A stretch of 64,000 nucleotides of DNA from Rhinocladiella similis (Eukaryota > Ascomycota > Eurotiomycetes > Chaetothyriales > Herpotrichiellaceae): assembly GCA_024082115.1 (NCBI GenBank), contig JAMRYE010000013.1:1498001-1562000 (forward strand), written 5' to 3'. Of this stretch, positions 33,132 through 43,736 are shown piece after piece; the stretch's first letter is position 1, and the number at the start of each line of letters is the position of its first letter. The notes below the pieces were generated by a model. It made no database searches. It saw nothing but the letters and a program-made list of their open reading frames with translations, and had not been told where the DNA came from. The position numbers and the translations under genes are program-made.

Positions 33132-34175
33132 CTTCCAATCATATCATAAGCATACATTATCCCTTAACACGATACCAATTTAAGGGAAAAATGAAGTGTT
33201 CCATGCCACATTGCAAATTAAGGCACAGCTCTTCTCGAGATTTCTCTAGAATGCCGAGATAATCTCTGCTTTGCGGTACAAGCAATGATCCTGTGGTTAG
33301 TCAGGCATATTGATGACCTTTGCACAGTAGAAGGGTTGTGCTGGCAATCCACCAGAGCGAGCAGGGGCCAGGCTGTTGAAGATTATGACATTGTCTCTAG
33401 AGAATCCTCAAGAGGTGTGAAATATTGTTCCGATGGATTCATTGCCCGTACGCGTATAGATAGATATCTACATGCCAATGTAGGACATCGCGTGTTCGTG
33501 AGTAACTTTCGCACCCAGACAAAGTTCTCGGCGATTAACCATTATTGTATTGATCTGGCCACCTCTTGTCCGATCTACCGGATGCTCTGTGCTGAAGAAC
33601 CGGTCTAGGTCGAGTCCAGATTCCTCGCCGGTGGAAATTTCAATGCCGGAAGAGGGTCAAAGGTCTTCCCGTACTGGTTCTCGCCAAATCCTCCGCCCAC
33701 GGTCCCCACAAAGCGCACGCCATGTTTCTCGAAGAGCCGCCAGTCCAAGCCGACATTTTCGTCCCTTTGCCCTCTATCCCGTACTACCTGACTGCTGTCA
33801 GAGAACAAGGTGTCGGCCTCTCCTTGGAATGGCATGCGTTCGCCAATGAGACGGTCGAGACTATGGCCAAGATCTTCGTCTAGCCACGGGCTTTTGTCCT
33901 AGATCAAGCAAGACTCATCTTTTCTCACGCGATCTTTTCTTAATCGGAAGCGTTCAGGTCAGCCAGCCATCAAGTACAGTATCCCCCTGTGCCCAACAGT
34001 CTGGCCTGTGGCGTACTAGCTTGAGGTTTATCATGGAGTTCGCGCCCCTTCGAAGAACCTGTGATGGTGCTGTTCCTGCTTCACCGAGGGTGTCTGGTAC
34101 GAGAACTTGTGCTTGTCGGCCCTTGGTGTTCAATTTTCCCTGCACCGCACTCCTCCCTTCTCTTCTTGAATCGCC
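33132..34175. other. intergenic with a possible gene remnant
   Basis: About 1 kb. Apart from the minus-strand coding-like fragment at 33605-33890 I see nothing recognisable. The end should be the promoter of the membrane protein at 34176. Confidence 0.35.
33605..33890 (-). pseudogene. possible C-terminal fragment of an unidentified gene
   Basis: A minus-strand frame reads SPWLDEDLGHSLDRLIGER, continues through HGVRFVGTVGGGFGENQYG, and ends in a normal stop at 33605. It looks like real protein, with a TCTAG acceptor-like site immediately upstream near 33900. No matching upstream exon is found before the plus-strand gene at 34176. I do not recognise the family. It may be the remnant of a deleted gene, or a chance frame. 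Confidence 0.3.
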
Positions 34176-36494
34176 ATGGGTGAGCAGGAGGAGATTGGGG
34201 AAGCGCCTCGGACGACGGTTGAAGAGGTAACTCCTGAAGCTACCGTCTGTGTCAATCACGAACATGCCGAGCGTATGGATGGTGCCTTCCTCTCTATCGT
34301 CTTGAGTGCATCCATTCCGTGTGGCCTGGTAATCATTGTCTCAGCCATCTTACTTGGAGTCATCTATGGCTTCGAGGTCGACCGCAACCGCGGATGGCCT
34401 CAATTACTCCTCGCCAAGGACGAAGGCGGCCAGCTAGGACTATGGGCTACGCTCAACGATTGGAAAAAGACAGGAGGTGATGCGGCTATCTTTGTCGACT
34501 TTAATCCTTCCTCACTTACCGCGATCGCCTCGTTGACCGGGAAGATCATTCCATACCTGTCGAGCTCGATCATGGCGCTGGTTGCCTTCTTTGTTGCACG
34601 ACGCATTATTCTCATATCTCAGCAAGAAAAGGATCACGAGCTTCTCTCGCCTCATCAAATGTCCATCTTGATCGGGCTTCTAGGCGGCAACAGCTACGGA
34701 CCTTTGAAGGATTGCGTTCACTATCACGTCAAGCACAAGAAACGATGGTTGGCCCCGATCCCGCACGCGTTTTCAGCGCTGGCAATTGTAACGGCATTGG
34801 CGTGAGTGGCCCTTGTCTAACTATATGTCTTGGACCCTAACAAGCTCTCCAGACTTGTTATCCCCATTGTGGATACGTGGTTTGCCACGACTGTAACTCC
34901 AGGCAAGGTCACAGTCGTGAAAAAGTTTGATGTTCAGAATGCCACGACTTATGGCCGTGGCACCAACTACACAGTTGATCCCTATTATTCGCTGAACGCT
35001 GATAACTGTAGATATGACCAGTGGTATTCTATGAATCAGGGCTCAGGTCTTCAATTCCCATGTGACGCAGTGTGGTGGGACCAGAACAACACAGCTGCTG
35101 AAAGTGATAGTGCCTTGACGAACACTACGGACTGGGCCTACAGCATTCTCAACATCAATGAAATCTCCCAGACCATCGCCAACCAGTCAAGCAAAAATAG
35201 CATCATGATGTGGCCGCCACAAAACCAAACAGGAAATAGTCATTACTTCTTGACCGCCCTCAATCTTGACACATCAGTCGACTTCCGTGCGAGTACGTTT
35301 GCAGTCAGAACTCAATGTACGCCCATGACAAGCGCCTGTTTCCCTCAAACACCAAGCGAGCTTGCGGAAAAAAAGCTCCAAGGTCTCAATGCCACCTATC
35401 TGGGCGACGATTACGCCTTCACTTGTAGCCCTGGCTTCACTGGTGACCTGAGGTCTAATGGAGTCAGCGTGGCGACGGGCCTCCGTCAGATCAGCAGGAC
35501 CTCGAATGGCATTGGATTTGCTCCAGATGCCGCTCTCAGCAGCATGATCGGCAACAATGCAAGCGAGCCGGAGTTCGGTGCTTATACCAACCCCCTTTAT
35601 TTCGGTGCCTGGTCGATAGGCTTTAAAACTCTCAACGGAGCACTCAAACTCTCCGGGGCCACCGACCCTTGGGAAGGCGATCCAGAGATCTATTACGATC
35701 AGTACAACAAATTCGCATGGATGCTGAATTGCAGCTCTTCCATCTATGAAGTCAGCTACGACTGGGTCAACGGCACCATCCAGCGTTTCGACACCACCTT
35801 GGTCAGTGACCCGCTCATCGGCGGCGTCGTCTCTTATCCATTCGTCTCCGGGATAAACGTCGCCCACAGCTGCATCGAGTGGGCGACCATCAAAATCCAG
35901 AACTCCAATAACTCGAAAGGGATAGGTCATGACTGGGCCGAGTATTTCTCGTCTTGTGCCATATCCATGCTTGCTTCGCCGCTGCAAGGCATTCCCCCTG
36001 TCTTGGTGCAGACGAGAGACGACGCCTATGCCGCCACACGCGTCCCCATTGTGCCACTGTTCGCTCTACTGGCCTTCAAGTTTCTATACTGTCTAGCCGT
36101 GTTCATTCTAGCCGTGGCAGCGTATCAATTCACCAACCCCGCGGAGACGCAGTCCGTCAAGGAGAGGCTCTCAGTTAAAGGCCTGGCGGCGACCGCGTTC
36201 GCCGACGGTCCAAATCATCAACAAGTCGCGGTTAAGAATGTCGAACAGCTGTTCCAACCTCCAGCCCCCAGAGCTCCTGACGCCGAGGCTGCTACCCCGC
36301 CACCGCCGCCAGATCAAAAAGTCGGCATGGTAATGACCGAAGCTGGCGGGTGGGCTTTTGTCAAACTCGCAGCCGGCAAAGTGTATAATACTGTCTCTCC
36401 CATTCTTGAGAAGGAACTGATGCAAGAGGCTAACACTGGCACTTTTGGCACTGGAGGAAAAGAGGTGGCCAATTGGGTTTCCCTCGTCAAGTAG
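34176..36494 (+). CDS. four-span membrane glycoprotein, uncharacterised
   Basis: A 755-residue protein in two exons, 34176-34801 and 34853-36494, with a 51-nt intron inside the third membrane segment (TALA-LVIPIVDTW). Hydrophobic segments lie at about residues 38-65 (SIPCGLVIIVSAILLGVIYG), 130-150 (SSSIMALVAFFVARRIILIS), 195-220 and 620-645 (FALLAFKFLYCLAVFILAVA). Between segments 3 and 4 is a large domain of about 400 residues with many N-x-S/T sites (NATTYG, NNTAAE, NCSSSI, NGTIQ) and several cysteines. It is therefore probably outside the cell or in the secretory lumen. A Pro-rich cytosolic tail follows (PPAPRAP, TPPPPPDQ). Such proteins are common fungal-specific surface proteins of unknown role. 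I do not recognise a named family. Confidence 0.78.
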
Positions 36495-37369
36495 ATATAA
36501 AATGTTTGATTCTCTCCATCGATGCATACGTGTGCATTTCCCTGCACAGTACGGAGTACAGAGCACTTTTTTGAAATCCCAAAGGCCCACACGATGAGCA
36601 CGGCTTAGTTCTTCTGAGGCCAACATCGTCCTTTTGGACTATTTCCACACAGAATCCACCCCGGCGGCGCCGCACAACTCTTCTCCGGCCCAGACTTTGC
36701 TTACCATCTTGGTCTACCTGCTTAGTACCTAATATATGTCCCAGGACCCTGTTGATCCGGTGTCGTGGAGCCTCTGCAATGACGACGAATCGTGGCCTCT
36801 CGATAGAGTTGAAAATTCCTCCGGGGATAGCTGATACATATCTGGCACACATTGAAAGTGCTGATCAGACCATGAACCAAGAATCAGCTGCTATGCGTAT
36901 CTTCCTCAGCTTGGGCGCTTTTGTCAAGGCAATCAATACGCAACGGCTAACATAATGGACTCTATCTTTGCAGCCGGAGCGGTCCTCAGCGTCGTGATGG
37001 ACCGATTGAAGAAAGACGAGTCCCATGTACAAGCAGTTCAACCACACCTTGGCGTTGTGTGGATTTTAGCGTTTGACAGATGAAGCCGTTCGCGTTCTTG
37101 TCTTGGTGTTTCTTGGATTTCCCGAACACGCTGCACCCTTTCGCGGGTCGAGACGCGTCTTATACTTACTTGCACTTACACTTGTGTTTGAAGTAATCGG
37201 TGATATCTATGTATTGAATCTTATCCTCCACCATGGCCGTTACATGAACTCACCTCCACCAGCAACCGCGAACTAGTAGGTTCACAGTGCGGCACAGCCG
37301 GACCGAGTCGAAGTCCTAGTGCAGACAGACCGGCAAGACCACGACGTAGTCCGGCAGAGGGGGAAAAAA
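36495..37369. other. intergenic
   Basis: About 875 bp between two plus-strand genes. It holds one exact copy of the recurring 9-mer at 36550-36558. Open frames on both strands show no family features. The last part is the promoter and 5' UTR of the SET gene, with an A-rich run just before its ATG. Confidence 0.4.
36550..36558. repeat. intergenic 9-mer TACGGAGTA
   Basis: Exact reverse-complement copy of the recurring TACTCCGTA element. Confidence 0.6.
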
Positions 37370-38791
37370 ATGAGACACAGACAACAATGGACGATCTTTC
37401 AGGTCCTTTGTGTCTTCTTGAGCATAATCACACTCGCTCAAGGGGCTGAGGATGACGCTATTTACCAAGTCGACTTTGATCAACTTTTCCAATCCGTCAA
37501 CCTCAACCTGCAAGCAGACTCGGAGGGTGATGTCAACAGATACTCCCCATGGTCATACCGACCGTTTTGCACCGACACTCTCGAAGAGATCAATAGCGAA
37601 CTCTGCGTGTACACGAGCACGACCTTTGCCGGTGGGCGAGGCCTGTCACTGTTCACGACGCCGAGCGTCGCCGACCACGTCATGGCCACCATCAGCTCGA
37701 CACGCTTGAACAGCGGCGACTCGTCTTCGTCTGGTCTTGACCACTACTCGTCCACCTCCTCCGGGATCAACGCCGACACTGGGCAAGGAAAATGGTACAC
37801 GCAGCCCATCCCAGGAAAAGGCACAGGCATGCTCGCCCGCGAGGCACTCGCAAGGGGAGACCTCATCCTGTCCGCCACGCCAATCCTGATCGCGTACTCG
37901 GAGAACATTCTCCCGCCGGCAGTTCGAGAAGAGTACCTGCGCCGTGCAATCGACCAGCTCCCCAGCGCGACACGCGACATGTACCTCGCGCTCGCTTCGC
38001 TTTCGGGACACGACGACGACGACGACGACGACGACAAAAACAGCAACCTCGAGAACCATAGACAGACACAGGTCCAGGACATTGCGGCCGCCAACACGTT
38101 CGGCATCACGCTCTTCGCCGACCAAGACGACCGGGGGCACGCGCATGCACACCTCGCCGTCTTCCCCGAACCGTCGCGCATGAACCACGACTGCGCGCCC
38201 AACGCGCACTACCACATCGACAACCGCACGCTGACGCAGCGCGTCCGCGCCGTCCGGCCCGTGGCGGCGGGGGAGGAACTGAGCATCGCCTACACGAGCC
38301 CCCTCGACGCCTGGGCCGAGCGGCAGTCCTACCTCGCGCGCTCGTTCGGGTTCCGGTGCGCGTGCGCGCGGTGCCGCCGCGGGCCCGGACCCGACTCGGC
38401 GGCCCTCTCGGAGATGGCGAGCCTGCACGCGAGTCTGGGCGACTGGTCGGCGTCGTCGGGCGCCAGCGTGGCCCAGGCCGAGCGCCTGATCGGCCTGTAC
38501 GAGTCCGAAGGGCTGCACGGGTACATGGACCCGGCGTACTGTCATGCCGCGTTGACGTACGGGTCCGTCGGCAGCGCGAGGGGCGTGAGGAAGTACGTCG
38601 ACCTCGCGGTGCGGGCTATCGAGTTGAGACTCGGCCCGCCGGGCGGTGTTCGGCATCAGCATCAGGATCAGGACCAGGATCAGGATCGATCGGACGTGGA
38701 GGTTTGGAAGGAGATGGCGAGGGCACCGGAACGGCATTGGAGTTGGAGAAGGAGGAAGCCTCGGAACCAAAAACAAACAAATAAATATTGA
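37370..38791 (+). CDS. SET-domain protein with N-terminal signal peptide
   Basis: A 473-residue intronless protein. The N-terminus, MRHRQQWTIFQVLCVFLSI followed by ITLAQG-AEDD, is a good signal peptide with a plausible cleavage site. The SET domain starts near residue 140 (GKWYTQPIPGKGTGMLA, then LARGDLILSATP). It holds the diagnostic MNHDCAPNA and GEELSIAY motifs and ends in a cysteine-rich post-SET segment, FRCACARC. An insertion between the two halves has a run of eight Asp encoded by GAC repeats (about 38008-38034). SET domains usually methylate lysines in the nucleus or cytosol, so entry into the secretory pathway would be odd. The 3' half is strikingly GC-rich, and the C-terminus has Asp-Gln repeats. 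ATG 37370 is the first in-frame ATG. The substrate is unknown. Confidence 0.83.
   Translation: MRHRQQWTIFQVLCVFLSIITLAQGAEDDAIYQVDFDQLFQSVNLNLQADSEGDVNRYSPWSYRPFCTDTLEEINSELCVYTSTTFAGGRGLSLFTTPSVADHVMATISSTRLNSGDSSSSGLDHYSSTSSGINADTGQGKWYTQPIPGKGTGMLAREALARGDLILSATPILIAYSENILPPAVREEYLRRAIDQLPSATRDMYLALASLSGHDDDDDDDDKNSNLENHRQTQVQDIAAANTFGITLFADQDDRGHAHAHLAVFPEPSRMNHDCAPNAHYHIDNRTLTQRVRAVRPVAAGEELSIAYTSPLDAWAERQSYLARSFGFRCACARCRRGPGPDSAALSEMASLHASLGDWSASSGASVAQAERLIGLYESEGLHGYMDPAYCHAALTYGSVGSARGVRKYVDLAVRAIELRLGPPGGVRHQHQDQDQDQDRSDVEVWKEMARAPERHWSWRRRKPRNQKQTNKY
38008..38034 (+). repeat. GAC trinucleotide repeat encoding poly-Asp
   Basis: Run of GAC codons in the SET gene, in the insertion between the two halves of the SET domain. 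Confidence 0.85.
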
Positions 38792-38793
38792 AC

Positions 38794-38838
38794 ATTGAAA
38801 GGTCCAGGATTGAAAGGTCCAGGATTGAAAGGTCCAGG
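38794..38838 (+). repeat. three tandem copies of a 15-bp unit
   Basis: Unit ATTGAAAGGTCCAGG repeated three times without change, then a partial copy. It begins two bases after the SET gene's stop codon, so it lies in the 3' UTR. Confidence 0.9.
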
Positions 38839-39350
38839 ATTGGCAATACATAAACATACAAATACAAATACAAGTACATGTACATCCTTTACTCACTTTG
38901 CGGTTCTTGCTCTTTTTTATTTAAAACACAAAGGCACACGATGTTGTTATGTAGGTGCATAGGTGCATAGGTGTATAGGGGTATATGACATCGTGTATAT
39001 AAGTGTATAGGTGTATTGTATAGTGATATAGTGGTATACTTGTATGGTGGTAATGGTAGTTTAATATCCAAGGATTCCGTTCTACGTTTGTCTTGGGACA
39101 AAAGCAAAAGGTAGACGACAGACTATCCATCCCGCCCCAGTTCTCTTAGAGACTTTTGTACCACCCCCTTTCCGAAACCCAGACGAAGACCCTCGTTGCA
39201 CCAACACTCTATACCAAAGCGTAAGAAACCATCAAGGGTATCTTCTTGTACCGATATGCCACGAGAGAGAAAAACAAACAACCATTCCTTGCAAGCAAAA
39301 AGAAAGAAAGAAGAAAAAAACAGGCCCTCGGAGTACCCATGTCGTCATTT

Positions 39351-39392
39351 TCGTTTCGTTTCGTCTCGTTTCGTCTCGTTTCGTCTCGTCCC
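39351..39392 (+). repeat. TTTCG/TCTCG pentamer repeat
   Basis: About four copies of a 10-bp TCGTTTCGTC-like unit with minor variation. It is flanked on both sides by the short sequence GTACCCAT. Confidence 0.75.
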
Positions 39393-39420
39393 GTACCCAT
39401 TCCAGACGATCCAGCGACTT

Positions 39421-39446
39421 GTGTGTGTGTGTGTGTGTGTGTGTGT
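39421..39446 (+). repeat. (GT)13 microsatellite
   Basis: Uninterrupted GT dinucleotide run, in the 3' region between two convergent genes. Confidence 0.9.
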
Positions 39447-39477
39447 CTGATCATATGTAGGGAAAAAAAAAACGGAA

Positions 39478-40359
39478 TCATCTCGCCTTGACCTTATCCT
39501 TGTCCTTCTTCTTGCATACTTCCTTGACTCCCTTCCCCACACGTTCCAGAAACTGCCAAGAGGCTCGATCGTCCTCGAAGACCAGGTATCCGTCGAAACT
39601 GCGAGCTTTGGTATACTTGACGATCTTCCTCACGACCTCTGCGACGTTCATGTTACTGAGTTCCTTGTCCGTGACGGCGACGTCGCCGCGACAACTCTCG
39701 CTCTCACATCCGCTCTCGGCAAATGCGACGACGGCGTCTTCATTGTCGTTGTAACTCATGCCGATTACCTCGGGGATGGGGAGGATCTGGATACAACTCC
39801 CGCCGGTGCGGGGGAGGCGTGATAGTTCACAAACACGCGGACAGACGATGTTGTTCTGCGGGACGAGGAGGACGATTTGATTGCGCGGTTGAGACAGGAG
39901 CGTCGAGATGGTCGTGTGCGTGTGCGGATACGTGACGGACCGTGACGTCGGGCAGGACAATAGGTACGTTCTGCTCTCGAGGGCGGGAGTGGCGGTCGAG
40001 GTGGCGCTGCCCGCGTTGTCTCGTTTCAGTGACTTTGGCTTGTGGCGGTGCGAGAGGATGAAGCTGCGCGGCGATTCTTCCGGACGACGACATGAGTCTT
40101 TAAGTGCGAGGGAAGGAGATGAAGGAGAGGAAGAAGAAGCAGAAGAAGAAGTGGTGGTGGTGGTGTGTGCTTTGCGTGTCGAGTTCCGTTTGGTCACGAC
40201 GCATTCTTTCGCTGCCGAAGTCGAGGCGGCCGACAACGTGAGGGCGCATGGTCCGGCGGTATAGGCAAAGTCCCAGCATGAAACGCCTGGAGATTCCATG
40301 AGGGATTCTTCAGTTGCGACGATAGTGGTGGTGGTGCTGGTGGTGCTGGTTGATTTCAT
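39478..40359 (-). CDS. hypothetical low-complexity protein
   Basis: A single open frame of 293 residues from the ATG at 40359. The N-terminal 110 residues are Ser/Thr-rich with runs of Thr and Ser and are probably disordered. The rest looks more ordered: residues 130-185 are rich in hydrophobics and include RNQIVLLVPQNNIVCPRVCEL; the last 80 have an acidic patch (YNDNEDAVVAFAESG) and a helical end (NMNVAEVVRKIVKYTKARS) with a lysine-rich tail. The C-terminal half looks like real protein and has a consistent codon bias. I do not recognise the family, and no membrane segment or signal peptide is evident. An intron could be hidden. Coding status is likely but not certain. Confidence 0.6.
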   Translation of the reverse strand: MKSTSTTSTTTTIVATEESLMESPGVSCWDFAYTAGPCALTLSAASTSAAKECVVTKRNSTRKAHTTTTTSSSASSSSPSSPSLALKDSCRRPEESPRSFILSHRHKPKSLKRDNAGSATSTATPALESRTYLLSCPTSRSVTYPHTHTTISTLLSQPRNQIVLLVPQNNIVCPRVCELSRLPRTGGSCIQILPIPEVIGMSYNDNEDAVVAFAESGCESESCRGDVAVTDKELSNMNVAEVVRKIVKYTKARSFDGYLVFEDDRASWQFLERVGKGVKEVCKKKDKDKVKAR

Positions 40360-40936
40360 CGTTTCGGGTCAAAAGACACTGGGTGGATGAATGAATGATA
40401 ATGGTGAGAAGAAGTCGGGTTCGGGCTCGTACTGCCTGGACAGGTCTTTTTTGTTATTGAGGTCGACTTGAGGGTCTTGACGGTCTTGACGGTCTCGAGA
40501 TACGAAGTTTCAGGCTCAGCTCGGTCACCGATGTGATGGATGATTGGCGTCGCGGGCTCGAGAGAATCTGCTTAGTTAGCCTGACGTGAGCTGATGGCCT
40601 GGCCCTCTTGGTTATGACATGTCATGAAGGCTCGTCTAAGTGAATGGTTCTTGGGGGAGTGAGCCCAGAGGCAGTAGTAGATCGGGTCTTCAACAAGCTC
40701 AACAGTGCAATTTCGCCATTGAAGGGAGTAGTGGCGTGGTGGGCAAATGGGTATCCATATATACAGTACCTAAGAGACACACGGTGGGTTACATAAGGGC
40801 CCTGACTGTCCCCAGCTTCCGTTTTGAGGGTGGCCACATCCCAAGCGAGAAATACTGTAATTCGCCGCAGGCCACTTGAAGACGAACCAGGGGACTTGCG
40901 CAGAGGGAGGTGATGTACTCCGTCTAGTACATGCTG

Positions 40937-40950
40937 TACAGTATACTGTA
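40937..40950. repeat. 14-bp perfect palindrome TACAGTATACTGTA
   Basis: Fully self-complementary 14-mer in an intergenic region, next to a TACTCCGT element at 40916. Confidence 0.75.
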
Positions 40951-42334
40951 GGGCTCTTGCAACACACTGCAGGTGAGGGGGGAGGGACTGTCATGCGAGG
41001 GAGGAGTTTTTTCGGAGGTCTCGTTTGGGTGAATCTCGTGATAGCGCCCCCCGGGAGGTTCAGGTTACGCCGGTGCCAGCCGATGGAGAAGAGGCCGACG
41101 GATCACAACGGCAGACAGGATTTTTGGCAGATGAGCGACACCGGGCATCGGTACTTCTGACCCCCGAGGTCATTGACTTGATGAATGTTAAGAGTGTAGA
41201 GGGACAGATCTGTATAGGTACAGTTGCAGGTACTGGTACAACAGAGTGCGGACTGCCGCGGGATGGAGACGAGAAATGATGGTGAGAATATTGTTACTGT
41301 AAAATAACTCGTGTTCCCTCAAGATCGACTCTGCGACGGAGATGACGATCCGAGGCGGATGGGAAAATCACGATTCCGATCTTGCCGACATTTATCAATC
41401 ATCTACAGTACGTGTTGATGAAATGCGGACTTCTCAGCTACTAGCAGTATGGTACGAGTACGATGACTTGTGCGAGCTACGATCATATTAAATGCATCTT
41501 CTACCCGAGGTTCTTGTTTGCAAACGGAGTACAGAAATTCTGAACATGCCGTCGCCTATGTCGCTTTAAGCTCAACACTTGTCCATGTGCTTGTACTCGC
41601 CGTTTTGTCCTCTCTGGACTTATTAACCACCGAATCTTTGTGCCATTGATCAGCAAAGGGAATCTTTCTTCCAATCCAGAAGTCATTTCCTCCTCGACTC
41701 GACAGACAGACAGACATAAGGTGAAAGTGACAGGTTACCGAGTACCCAAGGTGTCAACCACCAGACTCTTTGATCGATGTGAAACCTGTCGAGAGCTGAA
41801 CATTCTATGCAAGTCATGACATCCCGACAGCAATCACAACTTTGTATACTTTTCCCCCCCCTTTTACATGTCCGTCCAGTATATGCTCGTCTGGCAGGTC
41901 CAGGAATGTCTTGATGTCAGCGAGCAGGTGATACATGTGAGTATTTCTGAGAATGCAGAACAAGTTTACTCGGTACGAGGATGGCGTTGTTTAGAGTGAC
42001 GACATCAATGGGGATCAAGGTGTCCCGTCAACCGTCTACCTACACGTCTCTACTAGTACTGTGTAGTTATGTACCTCTCTCCAGAACCCCCCGTATTTCG
42101 TATCTTGAGTTCTTGTATGTGGTTAGTTTGTGACTTCTCGTAATGGGATACAGTAATAGGTGCTCAAACCTACTGCCTAAATGAGCGTTGGTTTTCAGCT
42201 ACAATGGATACCAATGTTTGAGCGCACAGCACGGCAAAGCCCAGTGAATCCCAAGATCGGGCATACAGTGGTGTACAATATCGACGAGTGCTCGTCCTGG
42301 AGGGGGTGGTGGCACTCGTACAGTATATACATAC

Positions 42335-42353
42335 CTACTGTACTGTACAGTAG
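42335..42353. repeat. inverted repeat with 9-bp arms around one base
   Basis: Arms CTACTGTAC and GTACAGTAG are exact reverse complements with a single T between. The arms share the CTGTAC core of the palindrome at 40937. Confidence 0.75.
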
Positions 42354-42737
42354 AAGTAGATGTTTCGATGGCTCGAGACGAACCTGTTCCTCGCACCAGT
42401 CGTGTTCCCATGTTGCCTTGAGATTGGCCTCGATCGATGGACAAACTGTGGCTTGTGCACTTGACCCAACCTGTCTCAGTCGTGGTCGTGGTAGTGGTGC
42501 TCGCACAGACTTCTCCTACTCGTGCAACTACACGTAAAAAGAGGAGTCCCCACGCTCTGCCGGATCTCGTATTGCGATGCATTCCAGAGAGAAAATGGAA
42601 GGAGAACAAGCCATGAGACTGACGACATGTAGCAGGGGCAAAATGGATCCGAGCGCCGTCAATAGTTCCATATCATTGGAGGTTGCCGTGGTATAAGTCA
42701 CAAAGAAGGAATAAAGGACGCCCCGAGGCTTCTCTCT

Positions 42738-42868
42738 CCCCTGGCCCCACTCGTGTGAGACACTCGATGATTGGATCGATGCCTCACGACGTCACTTTCT
42801 CCAGATGACGTCGGTGTCTTGTTGCTCTCGCTCTTTGCGTCCTGCTCATCATCCATCTCAAAGAGGGG
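42738..42868 (+). promoter_or_regulatory. putative stress-response elements upstream of grg1
   Basis: CCCCT at 42738-42742 and its reverse complement AGGGG at 42864-42868 match the yeast STRE core. TGACGTC at 42806-42812 and CGACGTCA at 42787-42794 resemble CRE half-sites bound by bZIP factors. Occurrence alone is weak evidence. Their position 180-310 bp before the grg1 start is plausible. Confidence 0.4.
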
Positions 42869-42917
42869 GAAGTGCTTGTGCCTTTGACCAGCCTCAATTC
42901 TTGTGCCCGGTGAATGC

Positions 42918-42925
42918 TATATAAA
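42918..42925 (+). promoter_or_regulatory. TATA box of grg1
   Basis: TATATAAA lies 119 bp before the grg1 ATG. The following leader is rich in CA and CAACA, typical of highly expressed fungal genes. Confidence 0.6.
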
Positions 42926-43043
42926 CACCCCTCTGCCCTCCCACCCATCACCTCCTTTCTCTCATCAACCCAGCAACACTACACACACAAACTACAAAGA
43001 CTTCCAAGTCAACAACACAACACAACCAACCCACCACATCACA

Positions 43044-43358
43044 ATGGATACCCTCAAGTATGCACATGCACCCCCTCCCACCACCCACCACTACTCGTGC
43101 CCCCCTACTCTGTCGTCCTGGTCAAAAGACCTTGTTGACTAACATGTCCCTCGTAGGAACGTCGGCAACTACGTCTCCGAGTCCATCTCTGGGGCTGCCT
43201 CCACTGCTTCCAAGGAGGCCAACAAGAACGTCGCCAAGGACAGCGACGCAAAGCTCACCACCCGAGCCCAGGCTGCTGGTGATGCCATCGGCGACAAGTT
43301 TGACGAGCAGGCTCACGACCGCAAGGCCGATGTCCACAAGGAGGCAGCCAAGCACTAG
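43044..43358 (+). CDS. grg1: glucose-repressible protein Grg1/CCG-1
   Basis: A 71-residue protein in two exons, 43044-43057 (14 nt) and 43157-43358, split by a 99-nt intron within the fifth codon. It reads MDTLKNVGNYVSES, then TASKEANKNVAKDS, and ends in DRKADVHKEAAKH, matching the Neurospora grg-1/ccg-1 family in length and sequence. In Neurospora the gene is induced by glucose starvation, stress and the circadian clock, and its product is a small hydrophilic helical protein of unclear biochemical role. The strong TATA box, STRE-like and CRE-like sites upstream agree with stress control. The open frame of the first exon reads past the donor site, so an unspliced reading would miss the gene. 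Confidence 0.93.
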
Positions 43359-43736
43359 ACAACAGTCCAGTCCACTCCGGTCCAGCCCAGTCCAACGTCG
43401 AGACCACACCACCCCCCATAACCCATGAATGCATGAGTCAGGGACATGCGGAGTTATTGTGAAGCGCGGGAGAAGCGACGGAAATCATTATGATACCCAC
43501 AATCCCCCAGCATGGGACGATATTGAATCCTCGATAAGGAAAATAGGTCCGATGGTTCATAATATATATTCTTCAGCCAAAAAAAACATGTTTGGGAATT
43601 TGTGAACTCGTTTCTTGAATGTGACAATACTGTGTCGTGCGTAGTCAAGAAGATGGTTCAATCCTTCCCTACTCTTACATGGTCGTTCCTTCTCCCAAGA
43701 TACTACCCATCCGTTCCTACACCGACGGAACAATGT
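43359..43736. other. convergent 3' intergenic region
   Basis: A 378-bp gap holding the 3' UTRs of grg1 and the membrane protein. No gene seen. Confidence 0.5.

Larger units (their letters stand above)
38839..39477. other. low-complexity convergent 3' region
   Basis: The gap between the convergent SET gene and the hypothetical at 39478. It contains alternating GTATA/GGTGTATA runs (38945-39055), A-rich runs, a 10-bp TCGT-type repeat and a (GT)13 tract. No gene seen. Confidence 0.5.
40360..43043. promoter_or_regulatory. gene-poor 2.7-kb region upstream of grg1
   Basis: No convincing gene on either strand. Open frames of 60-136 codons overlap one another and show no family features. It holds GTAC-rich palindromes, two near matches to the recurring 9-mer (40916, 41524), and the grg1 promoter elements at its right end. 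The left part should be the promoter of the minus-strand hypothetical gene. Confidence 0.45.

Noticed and set aside
37646..38896. Long minus-strand open frame of 416 codons
   Set aside because: Opposite-strand shadow of the GC-rich SET gene; arginine-rich with no family motifs.
39351..39446. TTTCG and GT repeats considered as telomere-like or CRISPR-like
   Set aside because: Simple microsatellites; not the fungal TTAGGG repeat and without unique spacers.
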